In this document: positions 27,289-35,529 of the stretch, one piece after another
Layout of the letters: each line of letters begins with the position of its first letter
Position numbering within the stretch: the stretch's first letter is position 1
Source of the DNA: Flavobacteriales bacterium
GTDB lineage: Bacteria; Bacteroidota; Bacteroidia; Flavobacteriales_D; Sanyastnellaceae
DNA length: 64,000 nucleotides
Direction of reading: 5' to 3'
NCBI GenBank assembly: GCA_022447625.1
Contig: JAKVAX010000001.1
Location: 23,328 to 87,327 of the forward strand
Program-made: the position numbers and the translations under genes
The notes under the pieces: model-generated
What the model was told of the DNA's origin: nothing
The model's input: the letters and a program-made list of their open reading frames with translations, nothing else
Databases searched by the model: none

Positions 27289-29715
27289 TTAAAAGCGGAA
27301 ATTCCACGTTATGGAAGGAAGAATAGGGAAGAGGCTCACTTGATAAGCCTTTGGCGCTACATTTCCTTCAGCCAGATCTCCCTCAACTCCGACGTAGTAA
27401 AAGTACGGGTTCAATCGGTTATACAAATTATAGATAGAGAAGGTCCAACTACTCTCGATCTTCGGCTCCAAGCCTTTTTCTGTAATGCGCTTTTGACGCG
27501 CTTCACGGAAGCGAGGGTACCATGTAGCAGCAATATCTGCGCGATGGTACGGCGCCATTCGGATGTTATTTCGTTCATCGTAAACGTCGACAAATCGTCC
27601 TTCAAAGAAGTAGCGCTCTGTCGGAAGTGAAATTGAATTCCCCGTTCCATATACAAAGGTGAACCCGAACTCCCACTTCTCATTAAGCGTGTATCCCATA
27701 ACCACACTGAGGTCATGTCGACGATCGAAACGCGATGGATATTCCCTTCCGGCGTTGAGATCATCAAATTGGCGCATCGTGCGGCTCCAAGTATATCCTA
27801 CCCAACCGTTGAGTTTGCCATAGGTCTTCTTGAAGAAGAACTCAGCTCCGTAGGAATACCCATTTCCAAAGACCAGTTGGTTGTCCGTATTGTTATTGAG
27901 ATTGTTTTCTGGTTGTGCACCTTCTTCATATTCAACGAGGTTTTCCATGTCTTTGTAGTACAACTCTACCGAAGCTTCGTAGTTGTTATTCAGGAAATTA
28001 CGGAAGTAACCGAGGTTATATTGTCGACCGAATTGAGGTCGCACGACATCAGTACTTGGAAGCCACACGTCAGTAGGAAGCGATGTTGGTGAGAGGTTTG
28101 CCAGGTGAACGTACTGGTAGTTCTGGCTAAATCCTGCTTTCACTGAAGAACGCTCATTAATGCGGTAACGCATGCTGATGCGAGGTTCTAGTCCGCCATA
28201 GTCTTTGACCAGTTCTCCATTGTTGTATTCCTCTGTTTGGTTCGGTTCAACCTGATCGAAGTTATCTTGTTCAGGTTCAATGTAGCGCGTGAATGGACCT
28301 ACATGGGCGAAGTAGCTGTACCGCAATCCAAAGTTGAGTCGAAGATCGGATGTCAAGTCAAATTCGTCTTGAAGATACACACCCACTTCGTGTGAGTAAT
28401 TCTGCATTTCTCCCCCAAGATCGAATTCGGTATCTCCTGAGCTAGCCGTGGCTTGGCTAGGGGAGAAAACGTGGTAAACGTAATCGAATCCACCCTTCAC
28501 TTGATGACGTGGATTCGGATACCAACTTATTTGGTTTTTGACGCTCCAGTCTTGAATACCTGATTTCAGGCTGAAGTTGAAGTCTTCCTGTGACCCTCTG
28601 AATTCGAAGCGATAGTCTGAATAGGTCACGTTAGTGTTCATGAAAATCTTGTCGCTGAACAAGTGATTCCAGCGAAGACTACCCATAGAATTTCCCCACG
28701 GAATATCTGCTCCAAAACCGGCTTGATCGTTTTGGAAACCGAAGACATCTCGACCAAAATATCCGCTCAAGAAGAGACGGTCTTTTTCAGAGATGGTGTA
28801 GTTGATTTTTGCATTGAGGTCATAAAAGTAATAGCCCGATCCTGCGAAATCAGATTCAGGGTTAACGAAAGGCTTTAAAAGGACATCGATGTAGGTACGT
28901 CGCGCGCTTACGATGAAGCTCATCTTGTCTTTGATAATGGGCCCTTGAAGCGTCAAACGAGAGCTAATCAATCCAATTCCACCATCCACTTCAAATTCTT
29001 TGTTATTCCCTTCTTTTAACGAAATATCCAGCACAGAGGAGATTCGTCCGCCGTATGAGGCAGGCATTCCTCCTTTGATCAGCTCCACATTTTTGATGGC
29101 GTCTGCATTGAAAACGGAGAAGAACCCAAAGAGGTGTGAAGCATTGTATATCGTAGCATTGTCAAGCAGGATCAAGTTTTGATCAGGGCCACCACCACGT
29201 ACGTAGAATCCGGAATTCCCTTCTCCAGCTGATGAAACTCCTGGAAGGTATTGAATCGTCTTCAAGACATCCACTTCACCTAGCAGTGCTGGAAGTCTCT
29301 TAATAGCTGCTATTTCAATATCTACACGCCCCAAATCAGTGCTTTCAGTGTTCGACGAACGTTCGCCTACCACTACCGCTTCGTCAGTTTGAATGCTCTT
29401 TGGTTGGAGCTCTATATTTAATGCTAAGTCATCGGATAATGAAAGCGATTTCGTCAATGTTTTGTAACCGATGAAGCTGTATGAAACCTTGTATTCTCCC
29501 GCAGAGACAGAAAGGGAATAGAATCCGTAGATGTTGGTTGGTACTCCTGATTGTAGCTCCTGGATGATCACATTAGCTCCCAGTATAGTTTCACCCGTTG
29601 TGACGTCCGTTACGTATCCACTAAGAGTCACTTTCTCTTGACTGAAAAGCGAGGAAGTAAACAAAATGAAAAGGACGAAAAGCAGTCCTCTAATTGCCGT
29701 TGTTGATTGCGTCAT
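27289..29715 (-). CDS. TonB-dependent receptor with carboxypeptidase-like N-domain
   Basis: An 808-residue outer-membrane receptor. The signal peptide (LLFVLFILFTSSLFSQ) is followed by a carboxypeptidase-regulatory-like domain (LSGYVTDVTTGETILGANVI), the plug (VDVLKTIQYLPGVSSAGEGN, then FYVRGGGPDQNLILLDNATI), and a 22-strand-type barrel ending WNFRF with a terminal Phe. This organisation is typical of Bacteroidetes energy-dependent uptake receptors. There is no SusD partner nearby, so a polysaccharide substrate is not implied. I set the start at 29715, where the signal peptide begins; a further in-frame start at 29769 adds 18 residues. A good promoter lies 12 bp upstream. Confidence 0.9.
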   Translation of the reverse strand: MTQSTTAIRGLLFVLFILFTSSLFSQEKVTLSGYVTDVTTGETILGANVIIQELQSGVPTNIYGFYSLSVSAGEYKVSYSFIGYKTLTKSLSLSDDLALNIELQPKSIQTDEAVVVGERSSNTESTDLGRVDIEIAAIKRLPALLGEVDVLKTIQYLPGVSSAGEGNSGFYVRGGGPDQNLILLDNATIYNASHLFGFFSVFNADAIKNVELIKGGMPASYGGRISSVLDISLKEGNNKEFEVDGGIGLISSRLTLQGPIIKDKMSFIVSARRTYIDVLLKPFVNPESDFAGSGYYFYDLNAKINYTISEKDRLFLSGYFGRDVFGFQNDQAGFGADIPWGNSMGSLRWNHLFSDKIFMNTNVTYSDYRFEFRGSQEDFNFSLKSGIQDWSVKNQISWYPNPRHQVKGGFDYVYHVFSPSQATASSGDTEFDLGGEMQNYSHEVGVYLQDEFDLTSDLRLNFGLRYSYFAHVGPFTRYIEPEQDNFDQVEPNQTEEYNNGELVKDYGGLEPRISMRYRINERSSVKAGFSQNYQYVHLANLSPTSLPTDVWLPSTDVVRPQFGRQYNLGYFRNFLNNNYEASVELYYKDMENLVEYEEGAQPENNLNNNTDNQLVFGNGYSYGAEFFFKKTYGKLNGWVGYTWSRTMRQFDDLNAGREYPSRFDRRHDLSVVMGYTLNEKWEFGFTFVYGTGNSISLPTERYFFEGRFVDVYDERNNIRMAPYHRADIAATWYPRFREARQKRITEKGLEPKIESSWTFSIYNLYNRLNPYFYYVGVEGDLAEGNVAPKAYQVSLFPILPSITWNFRF

Positions 29716-29726
29716 CTTGATGTGTG

Positions 29727-29754
29727 CAAAGGTACTGATAAGACCTCTTGCAAA
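29727..29754 (-). promoter_or_regulatory. Promoter of the TonB-receptor/ABC exporter operon
   Basis: On the minus strand TTTG (29751-29754), 16 nt, then TACCTTTG (29727-29734), both perfect matches to the Bacteroidetes -33 and -7 elements; the ATG follows 11 nt later. Confidence 0.7.
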
Positions 29755-29879
29755 GAGCAAAACAGACAATGCTTTTATGATGTTTTAAGGCAAAAGAATT
29801 TCCTGGTGTATTTCTCTTGCAAGATGGGTAACCTTTAAGCTCTTTTCGCGTAAACAAGGGTGCTAATGAATGGCCTGAA

Positions 29880-30293
29880 ATGAAAAGAGTAATGATGTGG
29901 GTTGGTACGATGATTTTGATGGGAGGAGGCCTTTCTGCTCACAGTCAGGATGTTAACTACCTTGATTCCCAGATGAAAGAAACAAAAAAGCGTCAAGCGT
30001 CTTTTGTTCGTGAGTTGACCGAATTGGGTAACGACACTTATTCAGCACGAATCACAAGCGCTGATGGCTGGGTGAAGTGTGAAGGTATTTATGTCTTCCT
30101 CGAAGGGAAATTCATGGAACACGGTGAATTTGTGTTCTACTATCCAAGTGGTCAAATTGAATCTAAAGGGAAATACGAATACGGTGTGAAAGTGGGATCC
30201 TGGGAGCGTTACACTACTGGCGGAACCAGAAAAGCAGATCGTTTTTACGATCCCGAATCTGCAAATCTGATTAGGAACGTGATGAAGCAGTAA
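29880..30293 (+). CDS. Exported MORN-repeat-like protein
   Basis: A 137-residue protein with a signal peptide (MMWVGTMILMGGGLSAHSQ). The C-terminal half has two tandem MORN-type units (MEHGEFVFYYPSGQIESKGK and YEYGVKVGSWERYTTGGTRK), the G-x-W/F-x-x-Y-x-x-G pattern seen in the toxin_YwqK/MORN_2 families. Such repeats form beta-hairpin ladders, often at membranes. The first half matches nothing I recognise. It lies upstream of the peptide-binding lipoprotein gene by 21 bp, but that gene seems to have its own promoter element. Confidence 0.7.
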   Translation: MKRVMMWVGTMILMGGGLSAHSQDVNYLDSQMKETKKRQASFVRELTELGNDTYSARITSADGWVKCEGIYVFLEGKFMEHGEFVFYYPSGQIESKGKYEYGVKVGSWERYTTGGTRKADRFYDPESANLIRNVMKQ

Positions 30294-30301
30294 GGCTTCT
30301 C

Positions 30302-30309
30302 TATCTTCG
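30302..30309 (+). promoter_or_regulatory. -7 element, leaderless start of the peptide-binding lipoprotein
   Basis: TATCTTCG (7 of 8 to TAnnTTTG) ends 5 nt before the ATG at 30315 and begins 8 nt after the stop of the MORN-like gene. Confidence 0.45.
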
Positions 30310-30314
30310 CAGCT

Positions 30315-31937
30315 ATGCTGCGGAATCTTCTTTTCCTTTTTATCATCGCTCTTTGTGCCTGTCAATCTGAAGACACGCGCACAAGGAAAACTGTATTTCG
30401 TTACAATGAGTCCAACGGCATTACTTCGTTAGATCCTGCATTTGCCAGAAACCTGGAAAATATGTGGGCAGTCAATCAGCTCTTTGATGGCTTAGTTGAA
30501 CTCGATAGCACTCTTCAAATTCGTCCGCTAATCGCAGCGTCTTGGGACATCACAGACAGCGGAAAAACCTACACCTTCCTCTTGCGTGACGATGTGAAGT
30601 TTCATCCTTCACCGCTATTCCGCGATAGCTTAAATAGAACAGTCAATGCGGAAGATGTTGCTTTTAGTTTTGAACGCATTCTAGACCCAGCGTTAGCTTC
30701 ACCTGGAAAGTGGATTTTTGATCCACTGCGTGATTCGGCCGCGATTGAAGTCATTGATGAACACACCATTGCTCTTCATCTCGATCAGCCTTTCCCTCCA
30801 TTCTTGGGGATGCTTACAACTCAGTTCGCCAATATCGTTCCGAAGGAAGTAGTCACTCACTACGGTGCTGATTTTCGGTCTAACCCCATTGGAACGGGAC
30901 CGTTCAAATTTGCTTTTTGGATGGAGGATGTGGCACTTGTGTTTCACAAGTTTGATGGCTTTTGGGAAAGCGATGCTTCTGGAGAATCGCTTCCATACCT
31001 AGATGCGGTAAAGATTTCTTTTGTGCGAGACATGAGTGCTGAATACCTAGGCTTGCTCCAAGGTCAGTTCGATTTTATGTCAGGCCTGCACCCAGCATAC
31101 AAAGACGAGTTGCTTAGTACGAATGGTGAGTTGAACGGAGGCTTTGACCAAATCAGGTTCCAACGAACTCCTTTCATCAAAACTGACTATATCGGGATTT
31201 TATCTGATGATTCTATCCTCACGGCGCTGAATCATCCTTTCAAAGACAAGCGGGTTCGTCAGGCGTTGAACTATGCCGTTGATCGTGCGTCCATGATACG
31301 GTACCTGCGCAATAACAGTGTTTTCGAAGCCAGACATGGATTCGTTCCTAAAGGACTCCCAGCATTTGATCCATTGGCTGATTATGGGGTGAATTATGAT
31401 GTAGAAAAGGCAAAGGCATTACTCGCCGAAGCGGGTTTCCCAGAAGGTGAAGGGATTCCTCCGGTAGCGATCAGCACCACCGGCGACTACGTTGATCTCT
31501 GTGAATTCCTTCAGTTCCAATGGTCGAAGATTGGCATTCAAGTTGAAATTGATGTCTTAGCTGGTTCGGCGCATCGCGAGAAGGTGTCACGTTCTCAAGC
31601 AATGATGTTCCGTAAGTCTTGGTTGGCTGACTACGCTAGCGCGGAAAACTTCTTAGCACTCTTCCATACAAAGAATTTCACCCCTGGAGGACCAAACTAC
31701 ACGCACTACAGTAGCGCTGAATTCGATTCTCTCTACGAACGCGCAGTAACAACAACTAACGATCTTTCACGCCGCCAACTCTACCGTCAAATGGACTCGC
31801 TGGTCATGGATGCATCCCCGGTCATCCCTCTCTTTTATGACCAGGTCTCCCACTTCATTCGCCATGATGTCATGTCGCTCGAAACCAATCCGGTGAATAT
31901 GTTGGATTTAAAGAGGGCAAAGAAGATAAGGGAGTAG
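30315..31937 (+). CDS. ABC transporter substrate-binding lipoprotein, family 5 (peptide/nickel type)
   Basis: A 540-residue solute-binding protein of the DppA/OppA family. The signal is a lipobox (FLFIIALCACQSED), placing it as a lipoprotein at the periplasmic face. Family features are ITSLDPAFARNLENMWAVNQ, LFDGLVELD, the YTFLLRDDVKFHPS segment, GTGPFKF, and the late VRQALNYAVDRASMI. It would capture oligopeptides and hand them to a Dpp/Opp permease, none of which is adjacent. A 13-mer repeat copy lies at 31634-31646 in frame ASAE. Codon use is like its neighbours. Confidence 0.92.
   Translation: MLRNLLFLFIIALCACQSEDTRTRKTVFRYNESNGITSLDPAFARNLENMWAVNQLFDGLVELDSTLQIRPLIAASWDITDSGKTYTFLLRDDVKFHPSPLFRDSLNRTVNAEDVAFSFERILDPALASPGKWIFDPLRDSAAIEVIDEHTIALHLDQPFPPFLGMLTTQFANIVPKEVVTHYGADFRSNPIGTGPFKFAFWMEDVALVFHKFDGFWESDASGESLPYLDAVKISFVRDMSAEYLGLLQGQFDFMSGLHPAYKDELLSTNGELNGGFDQIRFQRTPFIKTDYIGILSDDSILTALNHPFKDKRVRQALNYAVDRASMIRYLRNNSVFEARHGFVPKGLPAFDPLADYGVNYDVEKAKALLAEAGFPEGEGIPPVAISTTGDYVDLCEFLQFQWSKIGIQVEIDVLAGSAHREKVSRSQAMMFRKSWLADYASAENFLALFHTKNFTPGGPNYTHYSSAEFDSLYERAVTTTNDLSRRQLYRQMDSLVMDASPVIPLFYDQVSHFIRHDVMSLETNPVNMLDLKRAKKIRE
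31634..31646 (+). repeat. 13-mer CGCTAGCGCGGAA, perfect copy 4
   Basis: Perfect copy on the plus strand, sense in the peptide-binding lipoprotein gene, frame ASAE. Confidence 0.9.
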
Positions 31938-32217
31938 GGAAGGGCCTATTGAGTTCCTAGTACCTGTGTTTCAAGTTGTAGTTGAGTACCCTTTTTTAGT
32001 AGTTGAGTCATACTCTACGTGTTCATGATTATCGTTTCCTGCTGAGGTCCGTGCTGACTGAATTCAACCACTGTCTTGCATGACACGGTTAACAGACTTC
32101 AGCCTCATCAAAGCCTATACTCTGTTTTGTCCTGACCAACAGCTGACTGTTCAATAGAAAAGAGAGCTTCGAATTGAACTCTTTGTTGCGAACAGCAACG
32201 CATGATTAAATACTAGT
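31938..32217. other. Intergenic region between convergent genes
   Basis: A 280-bp gap. It contains a direct repeat of GTAGTTGAGT (about 31978 and 32001) separated by a T-rich tract that could end the upstream transcript. I see no gene, tRNA or strong hairpin. Confidence 0.4.
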
Positions 32218-32427
32218 TCAAGATTCCCAATCAGACTCTTCAAGCACAAAAATATCATGGATAGATTGATTAAAAACATGTGCGATTTTGAGGGCGAGAA
32301 TAGTTGATAAATTATATTTCCCTAACTCAATCGCATTGATGGTCTGGCGGCTTACTTGCACTAATTCAGCTAACCTAGCTTGGGTCATGCCATTTTTGGC
32401 TCTTTCTACTTTGATACTATTCTTCAT
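32218..32427 (-). CDS. Small XRE-family HTH transcriptional regulator
   Basis: A 69-residue protein that is almost entirely a Cro/C1-type helix-turn-helix (MTQARLAELVQVSRQTINAI, then ELGKYNLSTILALKIAHVF). The end FNQSIHDIFVLEES is typical of the short YozG-like regulators found beside small membrane proteins. Such proteins usually repress their own operon. The gene overlaps the membrane protein gene by 11 nt, so the pair is co-translated. I could not see an operator with confidence. Confidence 0.88.
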   Translation of the reverse strand: MKNSIKVERAKNGMTQARLAELVQVSRQTINAIELGKYNLSTILALKIAHVFNQSIHDIFVLEESDWES

Positions 32428-32893
32428 CGCTGATTTGACGTTTAGATTTATAAAGAACCCAGTTGAATCGAATTAGAAAGAAGATCAAGAGAGTGAACAT
32501 ATTAAACATAAGTATCCAAAGGAAAGTCATGCCGTAGAAAGAAATGATAGCCAGTAAAAGGATGGTATAGTTCACATACATCGCCCATACCAATGATTCA
32601 AGCCTGATCTTTGACAAATATTCATCCTCAGATTTTTCTTTCGAAAATGCAATAAGCAGTCCACCAATGATGATCAAGATGCTAGAAATTTCATCGAGAA
32701 TATTATTCTCCGTAAACGACAGAAAATCGGAATCACTTAATATTTCCTGATTAGCAATGGAAAAGACGTTGAAATCAAATAGGCTTATGTTGTGCTGGAA
32801 TATTAGAAAGAAAATACCAAGCAATAGTCCTGGAATGAATACGAACCAACCAACTCTTTTGTATTGATTCGAGAGCAAAAAATTTGTTTTCAT
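32417..32893 (-). CDS. Four-helix membrane protein, partner of the XRE regulator
   Basis: A 158-residue protein with four predicted membrane helices (starting GWFVFIPGLLLGIFFLIF, ISSILIIIGGLLIAF, VNYTILLLAIISFYGM and LWILMFNMFTLLIFFLI). Its organisation resembles the DUF2178-like proteins that precede small XRE regulators in many bacteria; function unknown. I prefer the ATG at 32893 to the longer start at 32932, because a TACCTTTA promoter-like element (32916-32923, minus strand) lies just upstream of it and would fall within the longer frame. Confidence 0.65.
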   Translation of the reverse strand: MKTNFLLSNQYKRVGWFVFIPGLLLGIFFLIFQHNISLFDFNVFSIANQEILSDSDFLSFTENNILDEISSILIIIGGLLIAFSKEKSEDEYLSKIRLESLVWAMYVNYTILLLAIISFYGMTFLWILMFNMFTLLIFFLIRFNWVLYKSKRQISDEE

Positions 32894-33156
32894 AAATAAC
32901 TGATTGATGTGGTGTAAAGGTAACTTAAACACGTCATTATGACAAGTATGCTTTACAAAAAGACGTTAAAACCTTACTGTTCGCGAAGGAATATGCTAGA
33001 TCGTTTGAAAAGACAGGCCATAGCAATCATAAATTGAAGCCCTCACGCTTTGCTCAAGTATATTCCCTTCATTGAGTACATTGTAGTCGGTCATTTCTTA
33101 CGTCGAGATCATATGATTCTTGGTGATCGTATATGGATTGTCGATGATTGATTAGT

Positions 33157-33164
33157 TACATTCG
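33157..33164 (+). promoter_or_regulatory. -7 element, leaderless start of the amidohydrolase
   Basis: TACATTCG (7 of 8 to TAnnTTTG), with ATTG 16 nt upstream (33137-33140) as a weak -33, ends 4 nt before the ATG at 33169. Confidence 0.5.
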
Positions 33165-33168
33165 CGTC

Positions 33169-34176
33169 ATGTTGAAGATTGACATGCACACTCATATTAT
33201 CCCTAAACACTTGCCTCGATGGGCTGAGAAGTTTGGGTACGGAGATTTTATTCACCTAGAGCATCACCGCGAAGGTTTTGCTCGAATGATGCAGGGGGAT
33301 CGATTCTTCAGAGAGATTGAGTCAAACTGTTGGGATCCGGATTTACGGATTCAAGACTATGAGAAGTTTGATACACAGGTTCAAGTGGTTTGTACCATTC
33401 CAGTGATGTTCTCATACTGGGCTCAGCCACACCACTGTTTGGAGGTGTCTAAGTTCTTGAATGATGATATCGCTGATTTGGTGGCGAAGTACCCTAAGAA
33501 CTACGTGGGCTTGGGTACGATTCCAATGCAAGATGCTGATCTAGCGATCGAAGAGTTGGAGCGTGCGAAAAACATCGGACATAAGGGAATCCAAATCGGT
33601 AGTAATATCGAAGGGAAGAACCTGAGTGAAGACCAATTCTACCCAATCTTTGAAGCATGTCAAGACCTTGATATGGCGATCATGATTCACCCTTGGAACA
33701 TGATGGGCAAACCAGAAATGGAGAAGTACTGGCTACCATGGCTCGTGGGGATGCCGGCCGAAACATCGAGGGCGATTTGTTCTTTGATTTTTAGCGGTGT
33801 TCTTGAGCGTCTTCCGAATCTCCGATTCAACTTTTCCCACGCTAGTGGATCATTCCTAGCAACAATAGGTAGGGTAGAACACGGATATAACTGTCGTCCA
33901 GATCTCGTGGCTATTGATAACCCAATTAATCCAAGAGAATACCTTGGTAAGTTCTGGGTAGACAGTATTACTCACGATGACAAAATGCTGAACTACGTCC
34001 TTGATATGGTAGGTTCAGACAAGGTAAGTCTCGGAACTGACTATCCATTCCCGTTAGGTGATCTTGAGATCGGTAAATTCATCACTGAGATGAATCTTTC
34101 CGAGCAAGTAGTCGAAGATATCTTCTGCAATTCTGCTTTGGGATGGTTGAATATGAAGAAGGAAGACTTCCTCTAA
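33169..34176 (+). CDS. ACMSD-like amidohydrolase (2-amino-3-carboxymuconate-6-semialdehyde decarboxylase family)
   Basis: A 335-residue metal-dependent TIM-barrel enzyme. It begins MLKIDMHTHIIPKHLPRW, with the HxH metal ligands, and contains MIHPWNMMG (His ligand), FNFSHASGSF (His) and LGTDYPFPLGD (catalytic Asp). These match ACMSD, which decarboxylates the kynurenine-pathway intermediate ACMS and diverts tryptophan from NAD synthesis to degradation. The substrate is inferred from overall similarity; other decarboxylases of the same clan (gamma-resorcylate) are less likely given the long YWAQPHHCLEVSKFLND segment. I set the start at 33169; the in-frame start at 33148 lies upstream of the promoter element. 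No other kynurenine genes are near. Confidence 0.88.
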   Translation: MLKIDMHTHIIPKHLPRWAEKFGYGDFIHLEHHREGFARMMQGDRFFREIESNCWDPDLRIQDYEKFDTQVQVVCTIPVMFSYWAQPHHCLEVSKFLNDDIADLVAKYPKNYVGLGTIPMQDADLAIEELERAKNIGHKGIQIGSNIEGKNLSEDQFYPIFEACQDLDMAIMIHPWNMMGKPEMEKYWLPWLVGMPAETSRAICSLIFSGVLERLPNLRFNFSHASGSFLATIGRVEHGYNCRPDLVAIDNPINPREYLGKFWVDSITHDDKMLNYVLDMVGSDKVSLGTDYPFPLGDLEIGKFITEMNLSEQVVEDIFCNSALGWLNMKKEDFL

Positions 34177-35421
34177 TCAACGCTGAATCATCAACGGAAT
34201 CGTTTGTTTTCCTTCTTCAATGATGAGCACATAGCTCCCTTCGGCTATCATTGATAACTCAAGGCGGCTTTCCTGCAATACCCCACTCTTCACCACTTTT
34301 CCAGTGAGATCTATAATCTCATATTGAATCGATTGTGAGTTCTCCCGAACTACCTTGATGTAGTCTTGAGTTGGATTCGGATAGATACGCACAAGGCTCT
34401 CTGATTGCTCCTCTACACCCACATCACCATCGTACACTAGAAGGTCCTCGATGACAACGACCTCTGGACATTCCGTGTTTGGGGTAATGGTAAATGGGGT
34501 GTCTTGCGTAATGCTGATAGTGATTACTTCTTCGCCTCCAATCGTCGTTTGTTCTCCCGCGATCTCAATCACGGCGCTATTCACAAAAGGAGTGAGTTCG
34601 ACACCAATGGTATACGTATTGTTTCCGTTGTCAATAATGGTATAACCAACCTCAGTTTTCTCGTATTGTCTCCAAACGTCAGGGTTGTTTTGCCATGTAT
34701 TCCACACAGCTTCGTCGATAGCAGCGGCGTCAGAAGCATCAATTGAACCCGCGTAATCGCTATCCATAGGGTTGTTTCCGAACATCGCTACATACATGGT
34801 TGAAGCAACGACAAAGCTCCCTTCTGCGGAAGGATGCGAACCGTCGCCAGCGTACAATGAAATGTCAGTATTGGTGAAAAGGTCTTCCCAAATGACACCC
34901 ACAGGGGCGCAGAAAGCTGCGTTTTGGTCACACGCATTGAGGTAACGTTCAGTCAAAAGCTCTTGCATTCCTTCATAGGTGCACACGGGAGGCCAATTCG
35001 GACAGTTTTGTGCGTCACCTTCTTCACGTCCCCAAGTCATGAAGAGCATCGGAACTGCGCATGAGTTGTACTGATGAATGTGATCCACAAGCGACGCAAC
35101 AAAAGGGTAGAAACTTCCCTCGACTTGAACATCAGGGAAACTTGGTAGTTGACTCTGTTCCTGCATAATCACGAAATCCCAGCCTCCTTCTTCGATTTTC
35201 GAAAGCGTGGAATTGTTCGTTGAATGTGATTCGAGAGTGTATCCTCCAAAGGTGCTTTCTTCCCAAATGAACTCGTCTCCCATACTCTCGGCAATGTCTG
35301 CCACAGTTTGAGCCATCGTGTTGTAGTAGGTGTAGCTATTTCCAATGAAAAGAGCTCTTTTGGTCTCTGCTGAAGATTGAAAGCAAAGAAGAGTCGAGGC
35401 AATAAGGATTAAATATCTCAC
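34177..35421 (-). CDS. SGNH/GDSL-type hydrolase with T9SS type A domain
   Basis: A 414-residue secreted protein. The signal peptide (YLILIASTLLCFQSSAE) is followed by ALFIGNSYTYYN, where the Ser of block I sits in G-N-S, then VIMQEQSQLPSFPDV and YAGDGSHPSAEGSFV, which supplies the catalytic Asp and His (D-G-S-H-P). This is the DUF4886-like branch of SGNH esterases. Beta-sandwich sequence follows, then a type A sorting domain (VRIYPNPTQDYIKV to TIPLMIQR). It is likely surface-attached and deacylates a carbohydrate or lipid. The start is GTG at 35421. The stop abuts that of the amidohydrolase. Confidence 0.85.
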   Translation of the reverse strand: MRYLILIASTLLCFQSSAETKRALFIGNSYTYYNTMAQTVADIAESMGDEFIWEESTFGGYTLESHSTNNSTLSKIEEGGWDFVIMQEQSQLPSFPDVQVEGSFYPFVASLVDHIHQYNSCAVPMLFMTWGREEGDAQNCPNWPPVCTYEGMQELLTERYLNACDQNAAFCAPVGVIWEDLFTNTDISLYAGDGSHPSAEGSFVVASTMYVAMFGNNPMDSDYAGSIDASDAAAIDEAVWNTWQNNPDVWRQYEKTEVGYTIIDNGNNTYTIGVELTPFVNSAVIEIAGEQTTIGGEEVITISITQDTPFTITPNTECPEVVVIEDLLVYDGDVGVEEQSESLVRIYPNPTQDYIKVVRENSQSIQYEIIDLTGKVVKSGVLQESRLELSMIAEGSYVLIIEEGKQTIPLMIQR

Positions 35422-35529
35422 AGGTCAATGATTACATTATCATGATAGTTGAATCGACTAAATGGTTGCACAGCCCGGGTTAGTCCTTTGATAATTAGAC
35501 GTATCTTGAAGGTCTACTCCTTACCTAAA

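Noticed and set aside
30619..30631. TTCCGCGATAGCT as another variant copy
   Set aside because: Two mismatches in 13, within the range expected by chance when many positions are tested.
31938..32217. tRNA or small RNA in the gap
   Set aside because: No cloverleaf, no strong hairpin; only a short direct repeat was found.
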